Positions 19,480 to 32,934 of a stretch of 64,000 nt of DNA are shown here, one piece after another. The notes below the pieces were generated by a model. It saw only the letters and a program-made list of their open reading frames with translations. It did not search any database and was not told the origin of the DNA. The DNA is from Cerioporus squamosus (lineage: Eukaryota; Basidiomycota; Agaricomycetes; Polyporales; Polyporaceae): assembly GCA_022592435.1 (NCBI GenBank), contig JABYQS010000002.1, positions 310,001 to 374,000 of the forward strand, read 5' to 3'. Within the stretch, counting starts at the first letter, position 1. Each line of letters begins with the position of its first letter. The position numbers were made by a program, and so were the translations under genes.

Positions 19480-22334
19480 CTACGGCTGCCACCGCCTGCG
19501 ATGGCCGCCGACATTGCGAGTCCGCGGTCGGGTAGGCGTCTCGTCGACGGACGGGAGCGCGCGCAGTTGCGGCTCCGAGGATCCTGCGACAGGCAGGGTG
19601 GCCTCGCGTGGCCCCCGCATTCGCGTAGATGTGCGAGTGCGATAGTGACCGCCAGAAGGCTCGCGGCTGGTCGACGGCCGCGCACTCTCCTCAGCGTCGG
19701 TCGACAGCCCGCCCCATTCGCGCAGACGCTCCGGAGGATCGTCGTCATCGGTCGTCCCAAACTCTTGGTCCGTTTCCAGGAGTTCGGGATCTGACACGAT
19801 GCCCTCGAGGTCCTGATCCATGGCGTCGGCTTCGACTTGTGCACGATCCATCTCGTCGTCTTCGTAGTCGAAATCCGACTCCTCGTCGTAGAGCCCGCCA
19901 GGAGGTTCGCCCTCCCACTCATCGTCCTCGTCGTTCCCAAAGTCCCATACGTCGAGGACGGTGGAGTCCATGCGATTGCTTGCAGCGACGCACCAGCGGC
20001 CCTCGAAGACGACCTGCCAAACGCCTACGATTCCGGTAAGGAGGTCGCGCACCTGTGAGCCATCCCGGATGTCCCACATCTTGAGCGTGCCGTCGGAGCC
20101 GCTCAGGACCTTGAACTCGTCGTGCTGGAAACACGTGATAGCGCCGTTGTGTGCGGCGAGCGTATGGCGGAGCTCGCCACTGTCGGGGTCCCATACACGG
20201 AGCGTAGAGTCTGCGGCAGCAGAAACGAGGTAGGATGGGGAGAGACCAAGCAGACCGACGAGGGAAGTGTGTCCGGCGAGGACGTGGTTGCACGTCCCTG
20301 TGCTCAGGTTCCAGACACGGACCGTCCCGTCCATGGATCCGGAGCATGCCAAGTTGCGGCTGATGTCAAGTACGACGCTATAGACTGCGAAGTTGGGCAG
20401 ATACTATTAGCACACTTCTTCTACGGTCGCGCCCGGGCTGGAAGGAGTACGCACCTTTCTGCGTGTGCCCGACGAGAACCCATTTGCAGTTCCCAGTAAT
20501 GATGTCCCAGATGCGAACGGTGCAGTCATAGCTCCCGGAAACGAGGGTGCGCCCCCTCGCAGCAAGGGCACGAACCGCATGGTCGTGTCCTTCTAGGTGG
20601 AGCTTATGGTACGGGTTATCCTCAACATCCTCCTGCGCAGCCTTACGTCAACACCTCAGAAAATACACAATATGACCACGGGACGCACCTCTGAAGGATC
20701 TACCTCGGTATCGTCTGCGCCGTAGCACCTGTACTCGTCATCCCCAGGCCGGGGCAGGGTCCATACCCTGAGCGAGTGGTCCCTGCTGCCCGTGACGATC
20801 AGCGGTCGCTTCGGCCATTTCTCTCGCACGACGATTCCCTGCTCGTTCTCGTAGTCTATCCATTCCGGCTTCACGATGGCTAGACAACGAACGGTACTTG
20901 TATGACCCCCGAAGACATGGGTGCAACGTCCTGTTTCGAGGTCCCATATCCGGACCGTGCGGTCCGTAGAGCCGCTGACGAGTGTATTCTTAGTCGCCGC
21001 CAAGGCCCACACGCCTCCGTCGTGCCCGTCGAGCGAACGGATGAGGGTGCCTGTGACGGGCGAATAGACATGGATCGAGTGGTCGTCCGAGGCGGAGATG
21101 ATTCGTCCATGCGAGAAGATGAGGCATGTTACGACGGAACGACCATGCGCTGGGAAGGTCAGGCGCTTCGGCTCCTGATTGGTCACCCAACGGGTGCGTG
21201 TGAGGTGACGTGACTTGAACAGGATCTTGAACGGATGCGGGAGAGGAAGCGACCCTGGTGCTGGCAAGCCCTGTCTTCGACGCCGAGCCATGATAGCGTC
21301 AGCGAAAGCAGTCTCCGACTCCCGTCCGAACCAGATCTTCGTGCTTTTCAGCAGATCGCGCCAGAGCACAGGGTCAGAGTCGATGATCGCTCGCCATGAC
21401 TTGGACACTCTGGATGCGCGTGCAAGGTCGGGAAAGGAGAGGAAGCTGAGGACCAGTGAGACAAGTTCGGGTGGCAGGAGGGTCAGGAAGTCTCTGGCAA
21501 GCGTAGGCGTTAGGACGGAATGGAGTGTCCGCAGAACGGAGAGAGGGGAGTGTCGCAGAAATGTGAGTAGCACGTGAGATTGCAGCGGAGGCGGTAGACT
21601 GGAGAAATGTGAGAGTAATGTGGGGAGGGCTAGCAGTGTCGTCAGGGCCATGTCAGGTTGGAGGGGGGCTTGCGATAGAGCCTGGGGTTGTGGTGAAGAG
21701 TGACCGCTCGGAGGCGCAGAGGGCCATATGCTCTCTGGAGGTGGCGAGCCATGAGGAGATGGGAGAGGAGAAGGGGGCGCAGCGGAGTTCATGGTGTTGA
21801 TAGGTGGGTGGTGGGTGTCCCTTCGCCTTCTTTCGTGGTGGTGTTGCCGTGACGAGGCCGGGAATGGCTTCAATGCCCTCCATCATGTTCTCGTTACTGT
21901 AGGACCTCTTCCGGCCATAACGCTCGATGGCTTCAACAAGACCGACCTCTTTCCTCGCATCAGTCTCATCACGCTTTACCATCCTCCATCCCTTGCCCTC
22001 GACCACGGATTCCTCCTCCTGCATCTCCTGCTCGCCGAGCTCGCCATCGCGGAATGTGGCATGCGACCCGCCGGGAAAGACCAACGGGAACTCGCGTAAT
22101 GATCGTGGAAGTGTCGCATTGAGCAATGGATAGAGCTTGGGGTCCTTTGGCGAGGATGGCGGGGGGATAGATGGGAGCGGAATGGGCGCGTATGTCGTTG
22201 TTGTCGTGGTCGTTGTGACCACCCTGCAAGACACGCGTGTCAGTGTCTCGGACACGAAACCCACCGGAAGATACGCACGTCGTGGTGTTGACGGATGGTG
22301 CGAGGAAGAGGGATGGCCGAGGATGGGTGTTCAT
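19480..22334 (-). CDS. CDC4: CDC4-type F-box / WD40 substrate receptor of SCF ubiquitin ligase
   Basis: Four exons: 22334-22279, 22223-20689, 20641-20455 and 20384-19480. The F-box (LLPPELVSLVLSFLSFPDLARASRVSKSWRAI is its core, around 21390-21490) is followed by WD repeats ending in WD or WT dipeptides: LVSGSTDRTVRIWDLETG, LIVTGSRDHSLRVWTLP, LVSGSYDCTVRIWDIITG, SGSMDGTVRVWNLSTG, DSTLRVWDPDSG and SGSDGTLKMWDI. This is the Cdc4/Fbw7 architecture, which recruits phosphodegron substrates such as CDK inhibitors to SCF in the nucleus. The N-terminus has poly-Thr and KKAK. A long acidic tail (DDEDDEWEGE, DYEDDEMDRAQVEAD) ends the protein. Coding frame shifts by one base between about 21790 and 21825, and no intron fits there; total length minus one base is 894 codons. 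Intron 2 (20642-20688) is only 47 bp. Confidence 0.9.
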
Positions 22335-25300
22335 CGTGGACGACGAGGACGAGGACGTTTCCCCGCGCAGCTCCAAGCTATGGCGGTGGACGTGAACCGA
22401 TGAGGCCTGCACGAGCGCCCAGCGCGTCCTTGTGCCACAGCGGAGTCTCAATCGGCCCGACCCCGCGCTCAAGCCCTCCTTGTTGTCTTTCTTCCACAGT
22501 GCAAGGTCGTTGTACGAAGCCCGCAACAGTTTCTAAGTCTGTGCGCATGTTCAATAAGTATCAGCCGTGATTGTAAGAGGAGAGTAATGACAGACTGATT
22601 CCGCGAAGTAGGATAGCCGCTCGACACTCGCTAGAGCGGTTAAACCGGAGGCTGTCCGCACCGGGAGCGCCGAAACCGGGCATGTTGCTTGCTTTGCTTG
22701 CTTCGAGCACGTTGTACGTCCAGCACCTAGCTGGTAGCTATAGGAGGACGGCGAGCGTACGTTTGGTTTGATTAAAATACTCAACTTGCCTTCAGTATCA
22801 TCAGCTGATGGCCATGCGCCGACTACAGCCAACGACGAACGGCGGTATTTAGAGACTAGATTATCCAGCTAGTGGTGGTATGGAATAAGTGGACGGATCG
22901 CCATCCACAGGGATCCTTCTGCTGACTATCCTGCATTGCGGCATCGGCCCTTACGAATGCGGAGTCGGCGTCCCTTCGGCCATCCACCTCTTCCTCACGG
23001 GAAGGCCTATGATCTTGGTGTGTTCGTTCAGAGAGCCCAGACTCCCAGACGAACCTCTCAAGGTTTTACGATGAAGATTGCCGAACTCCTGCGAGCTTCG
23101 TATTGGCAGGACGACTCCTGAAAGACTGTCATCCGTAGTTCGCCAGGTATTTGAGTACTGATTCCTACACAAGCTCTCATCACAGCACCCGACGCTTTCT
23201 ACACGAGCTCCGTCCGCTTCTAGCTCTCAGTCTTACGGCACTCTGATTCTGCTCGTTCTCATCTGGCGGGTGAACTTCAACATTGCGACAATTCGGAGGC
23301 AAGTCCCCACCCGAACGCCACAGAACGCGGGCACAGTCGGCGACAAATTTGGCTGCCGAACATGGTCATGTCCACCCAATTGGCCGTCGATGTCGACGTC
23401 GGTGCAGGCACCAAGTAGCAACCTTCCAGCTTCTGGACGCACGACACTCGTGAGTATGATCCTGACAGCCTTCCTTATATGGTGCTCACGCACCCAGCTA
23501 CTCAGCCCCACTCTCATGTGCGCGTTGGAAGCTCGTAGGATACTCTCTGTTGGTGAGCAGGATCTTGCGGTGCTGCTGGGTACGATTGCTGAGTGAACAG
23601 TGATAACGGTCCGCCCGAGGCCGTGTGGGGACGAGTCCCTGGTCATCTCGACATTGGAAAACGTAAAGCCCCCGAGAACGCCCGGCTTCGTTCAATGGTG
23701 TGGTGAGTCTGTCAGTGCTTGGCGGCGACCGTCGTCCGTTTGCCGTCTTACTTTACCATGAAATTTGCGACGGAGGACTCCGCGCGCACCATACCTCCGG
23801 CAAGTTGAATCGCCTTTGTGTCGGTACGAACTCTCTTCGCAACTCGTGACACTGACTGCTCACAATCTCTTGACGCTCTAAAGGGCGTTTGACCCAGGTA
23901 TTATTGGTAGGTAACTCCCTCGCGACAGACATGGATCAAAGCCCCTTCGAAGGATCGACACCAAAGTATCGCAGGGACAATATAGTATGATACAGCATCA
24001 ATCAATCTGTCAGATGCTGCCTCGAAACATAGACGATCTCGTCATCCCAAGATCCAGCTGCGCTATAGGTGCTCAGTGCGCTGGTCAGTGGGCCTCGCGG
24101 GTTCTCTCGCTCTTGACAGCCACAGCTGCCGACTCCCCTGGGCCTGGACATCTACGCCACCGTTCCTAGCCCCAATACCACACACTCTCTACGATTCTGC
24201 CGAAACACTTCTGTCATTGCACACTAGGGCACTATGTTTATATTCACTCATGTGCAGCCAGGTCTGAGAGGAGCGCGTTGCCTGTTCCTGGCGGCTGAAG
24301 GACTAAAGGTCCCGAGTCGGCCGGCATGATTAGCTTTGTGGAACACGAGAGAAGCTGTACACCGCCTCGGAGAAAATAGCACACATATCCCGCGTTATGG
24401 TCTGCCCGCACTCGAGCACAGATCTAGAGAGAGCGTCCCACCCCTTCTCGAGTGAATGCTAGGGAAAGGAGAGCCGTGGCTAAGCTACGAGCTATCTACG
24501 TCGATCCTACATCATGAGACGTCATCCGGGTGCATATCAGGCCTTGTACTCATTGGCGTTGAATTGACTTCAATGCGCGAAGAGACGTTCCTTGTCAACG
24601 TCAATGTCGAGCTGTCTTGAGATTATTATCAGAACATAACGTTTCCGGCACGCGAGACCGACGGTCGCGTACGATACCACTATATATCAGACGGGATGAG
24701 TTTGATGTACGACTCAACATGGCCTGATAGCCGAATGTAAAAGGCCGACCACTGATAAACCACAAGGAAACATCATAGTACGGCGTCAGCTAGTGCGGCA
24801 GCGGACGGAACACGGGTGGCTGGTGAACGCAAGGGGAGACGAGGTCTCCGCGAAAGCCGTCGTTCACACCAAATACGCAAGGGTGCCCACGCTATGTCCA
24901 GAATAGCATATGTTGCGGTTGCGATTGAATGAGAATTGGCTCTAAAGAGGTCTACGAGGGCCCGCGAGCCTGGGAGCGCGGTCACGCCAGGTACAATGGA
25001 CGTACGCACCGTGCATCGCCTCGCGTCTTGGTCGGGGTGGCTGAACAAGGCTGCTACGTTATAGCACGGGAGAGTCGGATGGCGCAACCAGGGTAACGCC
25101 CTGGTGTCACGCGGGCATGGGACGTGGGGTCGGGCATGGGTGCGAATGTCGAATTGTATGGCCGCGTCGGATTGAGGGGTTGCTGACGTCCTGTGGACAC
25201 GGAGAGCCGATCGGTGCTAAGTCGCCAAAGTAGTACGAGGATGGACAGAACTCGCTGCTTCTGTTGGGCATAGCGATGGTGAGAGCGTTGGGGTGCAGAT

Positions 25301-28300
25301 GCGGTCCGAAGAGTTTCGAGATGCTCGTGAAGTATGGAGACGCAGGTCTGATGGCTAGGATAGAACGTCAAGGGGCACCCCCCTAGCGCAATCTTCGTCC
25401 TATGCGCGAGAAAGAGCGGAGCGACGGAGTTAGGCACAGAAGCTGGAAGTCCAGCCAAAGATGCCCCGTCACCCTCCACCGTGGCAGGTGCTGGTGGCGA
25501 AGGTTGGGCTCTGGACAGCTCCAGAAAATTACTGTCTGCAGCCTGAGGTGGCCTAGTACAGGTCCCTAGCGGCTTAGAGCCTTTCAGCCGTTCGATGCTC
25601 CTCTGAAATAAGCACACGACATACCTCATACTCCAACTTATGCGGGTCCGGTCGGGGTTTCCGTATGAAGATAACGTACTACGGAGTAGACCGCTTGCGG
25701 AGTTGCACCTCGCGCATCCATTCCCGCTTTACGACATTCCTTCGCATTCCGTCGCGCATCCTATCCACTCTCGCAGGATCGACAGGGTATGCATTCACTA
25801 GAGAGTTCCATGCCAACCACGCATGTCAATGGCATTACTGCATTGGGATGTCGACGCCCGAGCTCATTCGATGAAAACGCACTGATAGCATGGCCGTCGG
25901 ATTCTTGGTCGAGTTCCGTGTCCATTCCCGAGCGGTCGGTCGACGGCAACCGAGGATGAAAGCCGCGCTAGTACATACCTGGGCACGAGCTCGTGATGGG
26001 GATCGTCCATGTTCGCCGACATTGGGAAGGCCGGTCGTAAGCCTCGGAGCGGTTCTGCAATCAATTATCAGGAATCTGTGATATCTGCCAGCGTCGAGCA
26101 GGGTTCGATGAGCGTTCCATGATCGCCGCGGCATCCTATTGAAGGCAGAATAGACCGTACGGCCTGGCGTGATCTTCCATGGCAGAGGGCTATGACTGCC
26201 TCAACGACGGCTCGTCTATGCGACGCCACGAGGCTCCTGCACCAGCTGACTGGAATTCTGCGTTAGCTAGGAAGTCGAGTCAATCACTGGTGGACTTACC
26301 GTGGGCATCGCAAAGAAAGATGTCACGGACACTTTGCGTTCTGTCAGCGGAGAGGTCGTGCTGGGCCTGCACCGACGTCATATGTCGACAACCTGCGCTA
26401 TTGCGTGGCACACAGCGGTGAGAATCCCGTGCCATTAATCTTTCAGGACGAAGAGGAGACGCACGACACAACCATCAGCACAGACCATATGGCGAAGGCA
26501 ATCCTGAGAACAGAGGACCCACGTTTTGGAAGAAGTCCGGGCGAGCATGTGGTGCGCGCGCTCGGAAAGTCACTGGGCCCTTATCTCTGGACGCCAGCGG
26601 GCGACGACCAGCAGCACGACGCGGGAGGGGACGGCAAGCAAGCGCAAAGTAGAGTCGTCGTGCGCGGCGCATGTTCACGAACATTGAGCAACGGGAGACA
26701 GCGCTCTCTCCCGCTTACGGCAGGGCAGACACGGGTGCGTGAACCAGGGTCCGGGCGTCCAATAAGACTCCTGCGAGCCAACTCGGTTCTGATGGTAAAG
26801 AGTGCGAGCCAATGAGAAGCCCAGGAGGTACCCTGGAAGGGCTCGGGGCCGTAGAAGGAGGAGATCGCGGGAGAGATCCTGTCACTTAGGGAAGGCTGCA
26901 GATAGAGCCTCGCATTTCCCCAGCGCTGCCGTCTGTGCATCGTCGTTCCCAGGCGTGATAGCGCCCCTTCCGTTGTTGTGCATGGATTTTCTGTTCTGGT
27001 GCCCTCTCAACCACTGCTGGCGGGTGTTCTTGGTCCGTTCAATCAGCGCGAAAGCACGAGTACTGGCGGCGGCGCGGAGATAGCAGGCGCTGGGGACTCA
27101 CGTTCATATAGCATGAGAGCGCGCACAGGCTCGTTGCGAGAGAATTCGGCCCTGACAGCAGAGCGAGAGAACTGCGGCTCGCATGAACTGTGCTTGAACT
27201 GCGTCGAAAATCCGATGGACCTCCACGGCTGTGCACCCTCGGCCTCAGTAGTCGTGGCGGTCCGGCGCAGCCGAGCCAGTGATGGTGCGGATTAGGAAGG
27301 TGACCAAGAACGAACAGAACTACAGCCTCCCAGCGCCGACGTGTCCACTAAGCTCTTTCTCTCAGAGCCCCCGGGGCGGAGTGGCCTCCGCGCGTATAAT
27401 CAGGATGACTCCCCCGAGGCTGTCTGACACAGGGCAGCACAAATGCGGATGTTTCCGACATTGGAGGTTGCGTGGGTACGCAGCAGCGGAAAGAGTCCGA
27501 GGCCGTATTCGTTCAATGCAAAGGTTCGCCGTTCACATATACATTGTCTGCTCAGCTGACCCTCTTCCGTGCCTCGTGCGGAGGTGAAACAGCACAGGGA
27601 AATGGGGAACGATGAGCCGTTCGCGGGATCGTGTTCAAGCGCCACTGGCACCGCCTGGCAAACCCCGAACGCACCTTGCACGCCTGTTTGATCACCAGAC
27701 CTCGCAGCTCGCAGGCACTGAAGCAGGGATCCTCGGAGATTCCGCGTAATGGCGGGTGCTTTTAATGAATGGCTTGCGCTTGCACGCTCTCAACCTTCTG
27801 GCAATGTTCCAGCACGCCGCAAACGACCGCAAGTTTCCGTCGTCCAGCTGGCTGATATCTCCCCATCACTGTCATCCGCCGTCGTCCCCCTGTCATTGCC
27901 AGAGCTGCTACCCGATCCCACCAAGAGACCGTTTCTTCCACCGCAAGTCAGTGCAAGAGTCCTTGGCGTGCCCCAATCAAGTCTGATTATACAACAGGTA
28001 CGCAGGCTGGCGCACACCCTCGCACACCCTGTACGTACTTTTGACATCGCTACCCCGCCACCTCCTCGGACCCTGTTCCGTTGCCTTACGTACCATCGGG
28101 GCACTTTCCGGGACGCCCTCAGAACGATGGTGGCGGTGCAGCGCACTTCGCTGACGGGCGGGGGAATAAATGCCGACCGGCCTGCTTGTCCGCGCAGCGC
28201 GGCCGAGCGTCACGGCGCACACCAGGAGCGGACGTCGGCGGGTTGGTACCCCCAAATTACCAAATGCTGTGAAGAAGCTCGCGAGCTAGCGTCGGGATTT

Positions 28301-31300
28301 CGGGGTGCTGATCAGGGCTATTTGTCAAGCTGACCATGCCCGCTCGGCGATGGACCGCAAGAGGTATATTGAACACCTGCGGAGCAAGCTTCGCTTTCAC
28401 GAGAACAAATGCGTGTGACGCACAAGCTGTTGCCCTGTCGACTTGCTGACTTTTCAGTGGGGATTAGTGGGCAGCTATGTGATAAATGAACAGTCCAGCG
28501 AAGCAGGGATGACGTACCAGATAGGTAGAGTTTGTTTGGACTTCGTCAATGCGACCTACAGCTAGGCGGCCTCGGCAGCCCGTACCGAACGCGGCGGGCA
28601 TGCTCGTAAAAGCCCTGTTGACATCCCAGGCGGCGGACTGTACACGCAACCCCGACGCTGCGCCGCTCGCCCTCTTCAAGAGGCGTTTACGTAGACGCGT
28701 ATCCATCCACCGAAGTCGAAGCCCAAGACGTGATATAGCGCAGCACGAACCCGTTCCTGAACAAAGACCCACCATAAGCGCCGACGGGGCATCTGTTCAT
28801 GTCAGTCCCGACCTTCGCAATACGAACACGCGAGGGGAGGGCGGGAGCGCCAAGACATTACAAGGTTGCCGCCCTCCGCCACCAGAGTGCGCCGTGACCC
28901 CATTCCGCGACCGCCGCCATCGCGCGAACATTTACAGAAGGCCGTCCAAACTTCGACTCATCGACTCTTCGCGGGAGCCGAACGATCCGAGTATGTACGC
29001 GTACGCCGACGGCTTCTGCCATCCGTGTTCGCCGTCCGACGGCTGACAATAACAGCGTCGCTTCTGTCTCCTGCGCACATTCAGTGGCCAGCGGCTGGTG
29101 GCCAGAGGTCGAGTCAGATTCCCCTGGTCCCTGGGATCGACATGCGGAGTGTATGGCACCCGTGTCCATCATGAGCGGTTGGCATCATGCACCGAAGGTT
29201 CAAGATTCAGGGGGACATAGCCTGGCTGTGAGCGGGTGTCAGAATGGATACCGAGCTCGGGAAGGCGGCGCACCAGGGGGTGATAGTCGCGTTATGTACG
29301 CTGCGCAACAGCAGCTCGGCTTGCCGTACGCACTGGCGCCACAATCGGAAAACCCTCCTGGTTTGGCAGAACTCAGCGGGGTCGAGACTCGGAGGGTTTG
29401 TGTGCATGCACCGTGCACACGATGAGCGCCACAATCGGACGTTCTACCGTTCAGCGAGCCTGAGGTGGTTGGCAGGGTTTGTGTATGTGCATGCGTTCGT
29501 CAGCGCCACAATCAGATATTCTGCGCTGAGAAATAAGCTCTGCGAGGTCGATGTTAGGGTTGCCCCGACATGGCCGCCGTGGCGCGGGGCGTATATACGC
29601 TGAAATCAAAGTTAACCCGACCCTGGACCTGGCCAGGGTGAGTAGAGTTTACAACGACCGACGTGGCCGCCGCGAGCCTCGAGGCAGGCGGCAGCATGCA
29701 TGTGCAGCAGCGAGCGCGACCTGCGCAGAGGGGTCGCCACCAGGCGTGCATGACGTCTCGGACGAGATATCCGGTAAGGTTCGCGAAACGATCCGCTTGC
29801 GCTTACGACACTGGCACTGGTCTGACTCCACCTGCGCAGCGACCGCCGCCGCACACACCCGCTCGCTGGCTCGAACACTGTCACTGTCACCACCGCCAAC
29901 GTCAGCCGGCACAGACGACAGAAGACGACCGAGAATAGTCACGGCGATGCACAGCGACAGCTCAGCGGCGAACGTGTGTGATACCGCCGCACAGGCAGCA
30001 CCCGCAGTCCCGAGTCCGAATGCGACAAACCACCTGCCTGTTCGATCCGCGCATCGTGGCATAGCCGCGCAGTTAAGCTATTGCGCGTGCCACGGTCGGG
30101 GCCCTCTCGCGAGGGGACGTGTTCCTGTTTCCACTGCGCCTCGTGCCGTGCGTGCGGATCACGTCACGGCCGTGAAATGAGGGCGGAAAATGCGAGAGAA
30201 GGCTGGCATGGACGGCGGAGTCTGAGCGTCGAGCGTCGAGGGGAAGGGGGAAAGAGGAAGGGGGGTCTTGTGGTTTCGACGTGCGGTCAACTTCGGCGAC
30301 ATCATATCAGTTCCCAATTGTACTTCTGCGGCACCGAGGGCGCAAAGGTGGCGCGTGGACGCCTGGAAACCGGAAATGAAGTTGGTTGGATGTCCGAATG
30401 GGCAGGAGATGAAAGCCCCCACGCACGCTTTGCGCCACCGTCGCATGCGGACACACAACGTTAGCAGTGCGGTTCTAGCGGCATCGCAGCCCTCCCGATC
30501 GGGCAGCTCGCTGTCCTTCGTGGGAGGGGCACCCACTGGGAGCAGTGGGATTATTAAACCGCGTGAACCCGCGTGTGTACTGGACGAACGGACACGAAGG
30601 AACGATGACGCACTTCCTGGGAGGGCCGTGGGCGTAGCGACTCGGAGGTGCGAATGGAGCACGTCGCAGAGGCCAGTCCTGGCGAGGAGCGGCACTGCGG
30701 GAGGGGCTAAGTCAGAGAAGCCGGGCGGGGAGAGGCGATGCGCCATCGGCACTAAGGCCGAAGGCACGAAAAGCAAAGATAGAGCTCGAGGGACAAGGGC
30801 CAGGGCTTCGTCCCGTTTGCGTGCTCGCAGTCCGGGTCTGAGCCTGTCGTCGTGGCTCAACATAGGCGATGGGAATCGGGCGGGTCTAATTCGTGCCTGG
30901 GTGTGAGCGAAGTAACGCTCCGCAGGTGGGAGTCTGGGAGATGAGATCCTCGTGCCGAAGGCTTCCATAATTGGCCAGGGACATGCCGTCTTTGCTGAGA
31001 AGCGTGTGATGAGGGACGGGGGTGTCGAGTCTTGCGTCTGCGTCGAGGTTTCGAGAATAGCAGTGGTGCACGGTGCGAAATCGGAAGCTGGAAGGCACGG
31101 GAGAATGGTGCCGTCCACGAAACCTCGCAAGGGTATTGTTTTAGTCCGAGTTGCCCGGCGGGATGGTAGAATCGGCAGTTCGCGGCGGAGGCGGGCATGC
31201 GTGTCTACAAGTCCGTCGCCCTAAGGTTGGGGTTGTGAGTGTACATGTGGGGTTGCGAGTGAGCTGAATTGCCACCGAGGTGAGGCGTGTTGGGAGACTT

Positions 31301-32934
31301 GCTATGGATGTGCGTGTCATGCGGGCGGAGGTAGGTGAGCGAGGAGAGCACCCGTATCATTGATTGCAGGCTCTATCGACACGGCGAGGATAAGGATACG
31401 GTTCGTACGCGTGTATACGACCAAGGTGCGGTGGACAGGGAGCTCAAGGTTCTGTACAAGCGTTGAACAAGGTCAAACAAAAGATAGCACTAGTTGAGAG
31501 CGAGACGGTAGAATAATGTTGACGTACAAAACTAGGTCCTTATCCACACGTCGGGAGTGTCCAGTGCGATCGTGGATACTGATGCGACCTGTTCAGTTGC
31601 CCTGGGACAGCGAGAGCGGCATTATGGCTCAACAGGCGCGTGCGCACGGAATCGCCGTTGCGAAACTGTAAAGGAGCAAGGAAGACAACGGTGGGGAGTC
31701 GTCACATCAGATAAGCACGGTGCGATAGACATGGGAATCCACTGGGTGCTGGGAGCTGGAGCGCATTGACGAGGCGTATCGGGACGAGCGTGAACAAGAC
31801 GGATGGCGACATGTCATCATGGAGAGACCGCACAGCGTAGGACACAGCCGAGGTAGCATGGAAGTAGAACATTCTGCATCGAGAGCCGGCGCCATAGAAC
31901 AGGGGTGGGAGTGCAGAGGAGATGAAAGTAGACGCGACCGCGCCAAAGTGTGCGTGAATGACTTGCGAGCGATATCATCATTGTGGCGGAGTACGAGGGC
32001 GGGTGTTCTGATCCCGATGAGATTCGGCGGAGACTGCAGAGAGGCGGGAGCGGGTGATCGTGGGGGTTAACCAAAGTGATGGGAGGGAGATACTTGGAGA
32101 GGAGCGGCGTGACATGTCTCATTTGTCGGAGTTGTGTACCTGGTACTGTATGGCGTGTCGTGGCAGAATACCGCGATTCGTCACACGGATAGAATGGGAA
32201 GAGTGAGTACCATAGCGGGACCGAGGGCGGAAGAACCCCGAGTGCGGAGGCAGCCCATGACCCAGGCGCGGAATACTCGGACGCAGGCAAGACGAGTGCA
32301 CGCGGGGAGCGTTGTGGGCGGAGAGCGGCGTGTGGCCTGCGCTGCGTGCGCTCTCGGAGGTGGTTTGCGACGCGCACGACTCGGGCTGGGCCCGGCGGCA
32401 TCATCATGTCGTGGGGCAGCGGCAGGCAGGGCGGGCCGGGGCGGCCGGCGATAAGAGGGCTGTGATTGGGCGGGTGCAGATCCCCACGAAGGACTAGCGC
32501 GGGGGAGAGTCCGGGGTTGGGACAGGGGTGACAGTCCCTGCGGGGGAGGCGTCGTCGCTGCACAGACCGTGGCCACGACGCGGACAGTGCTGCACCCGCC
32601 CCCGTCTCTCGCTGGATTCCCACTCACCGCGCACACGGAAGGCAGTTCCCAAACGTGACGGCACTCGAGCGTACGCGGACTGATTGACCGTGCGCAGGTG
32701 GAAGCGGCCTTCTTCTCTCCGCTTTCGGTCGCCTCGTTCTCAACTGCGAGCTCCTCCGTCGCCCATCCTGTCCACTTCCAATCGACAGCTGTCCCACTCC
32801 CCCGGCTTTCCACGTGAGCCTCGACTGCAGTCCTCCATCGCAGAACACAGTCCGAACCGCCTTGCTTCCTTTAAGCTCGCCTGCCAGCCTTTGTAGCCTC
32901 CCGCCCAAAGTCAGTTCCCGCATGCCCCCTCACC
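22335..32934. other. gene-poor block, no gene supported
   Basis: This 10.6 kb lies upstream of both CDC4 and the Zn2Cys6 factor, in a window where most intergenic distances are below 0.6 kb. Many open frames of 60-320 codons occur, including one of 323 codons at 30159-31130 (minus) opposed by one of 212 codons (plus), but none carries a recognisable domain or chains into an exon series. I saw no transposase, reverse transcriptase or LTR. Strong TpA/CpA bias of the RIP kind is not evident; the DNA stays GC-rich. It may be a long regulatory upstream region, non-coding RNA territory, decayed mobile DNA or lineage-specific genes. Confidence 0.5.
29336..29513. repeat. degenerate tandem repeat, units of about 77-90 bp
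   Basis: The 11-mer gcgccacaatc recurs at 29336, 29426 and 29503. Between copies, ggagggtttgtgtgcatgca (29391) and ggcagggtttgtgtatgtgc (29471) are also related. This indicates two full diverged units and the start of a third. Confidence 0.7.

Noticed and set aside
30159..31130. 323-codon minus-strand open frame opposed by a 212-codon plus-strand frame
   Set aside because: Composition is rich in Arg, Pro, Ser and Leu as expected from random GC-rich DNA. No domain, no intron pattern and no sensible N-terminus; long opposed frames are common at this GC.
31817..32623. 268-codon minus-strand open frame upstream of the zinc-cluster factor
   Set aside because: No motif; several Pro/Arg runs and overlapping plus-strand frames suggest leader or promoter DNA.
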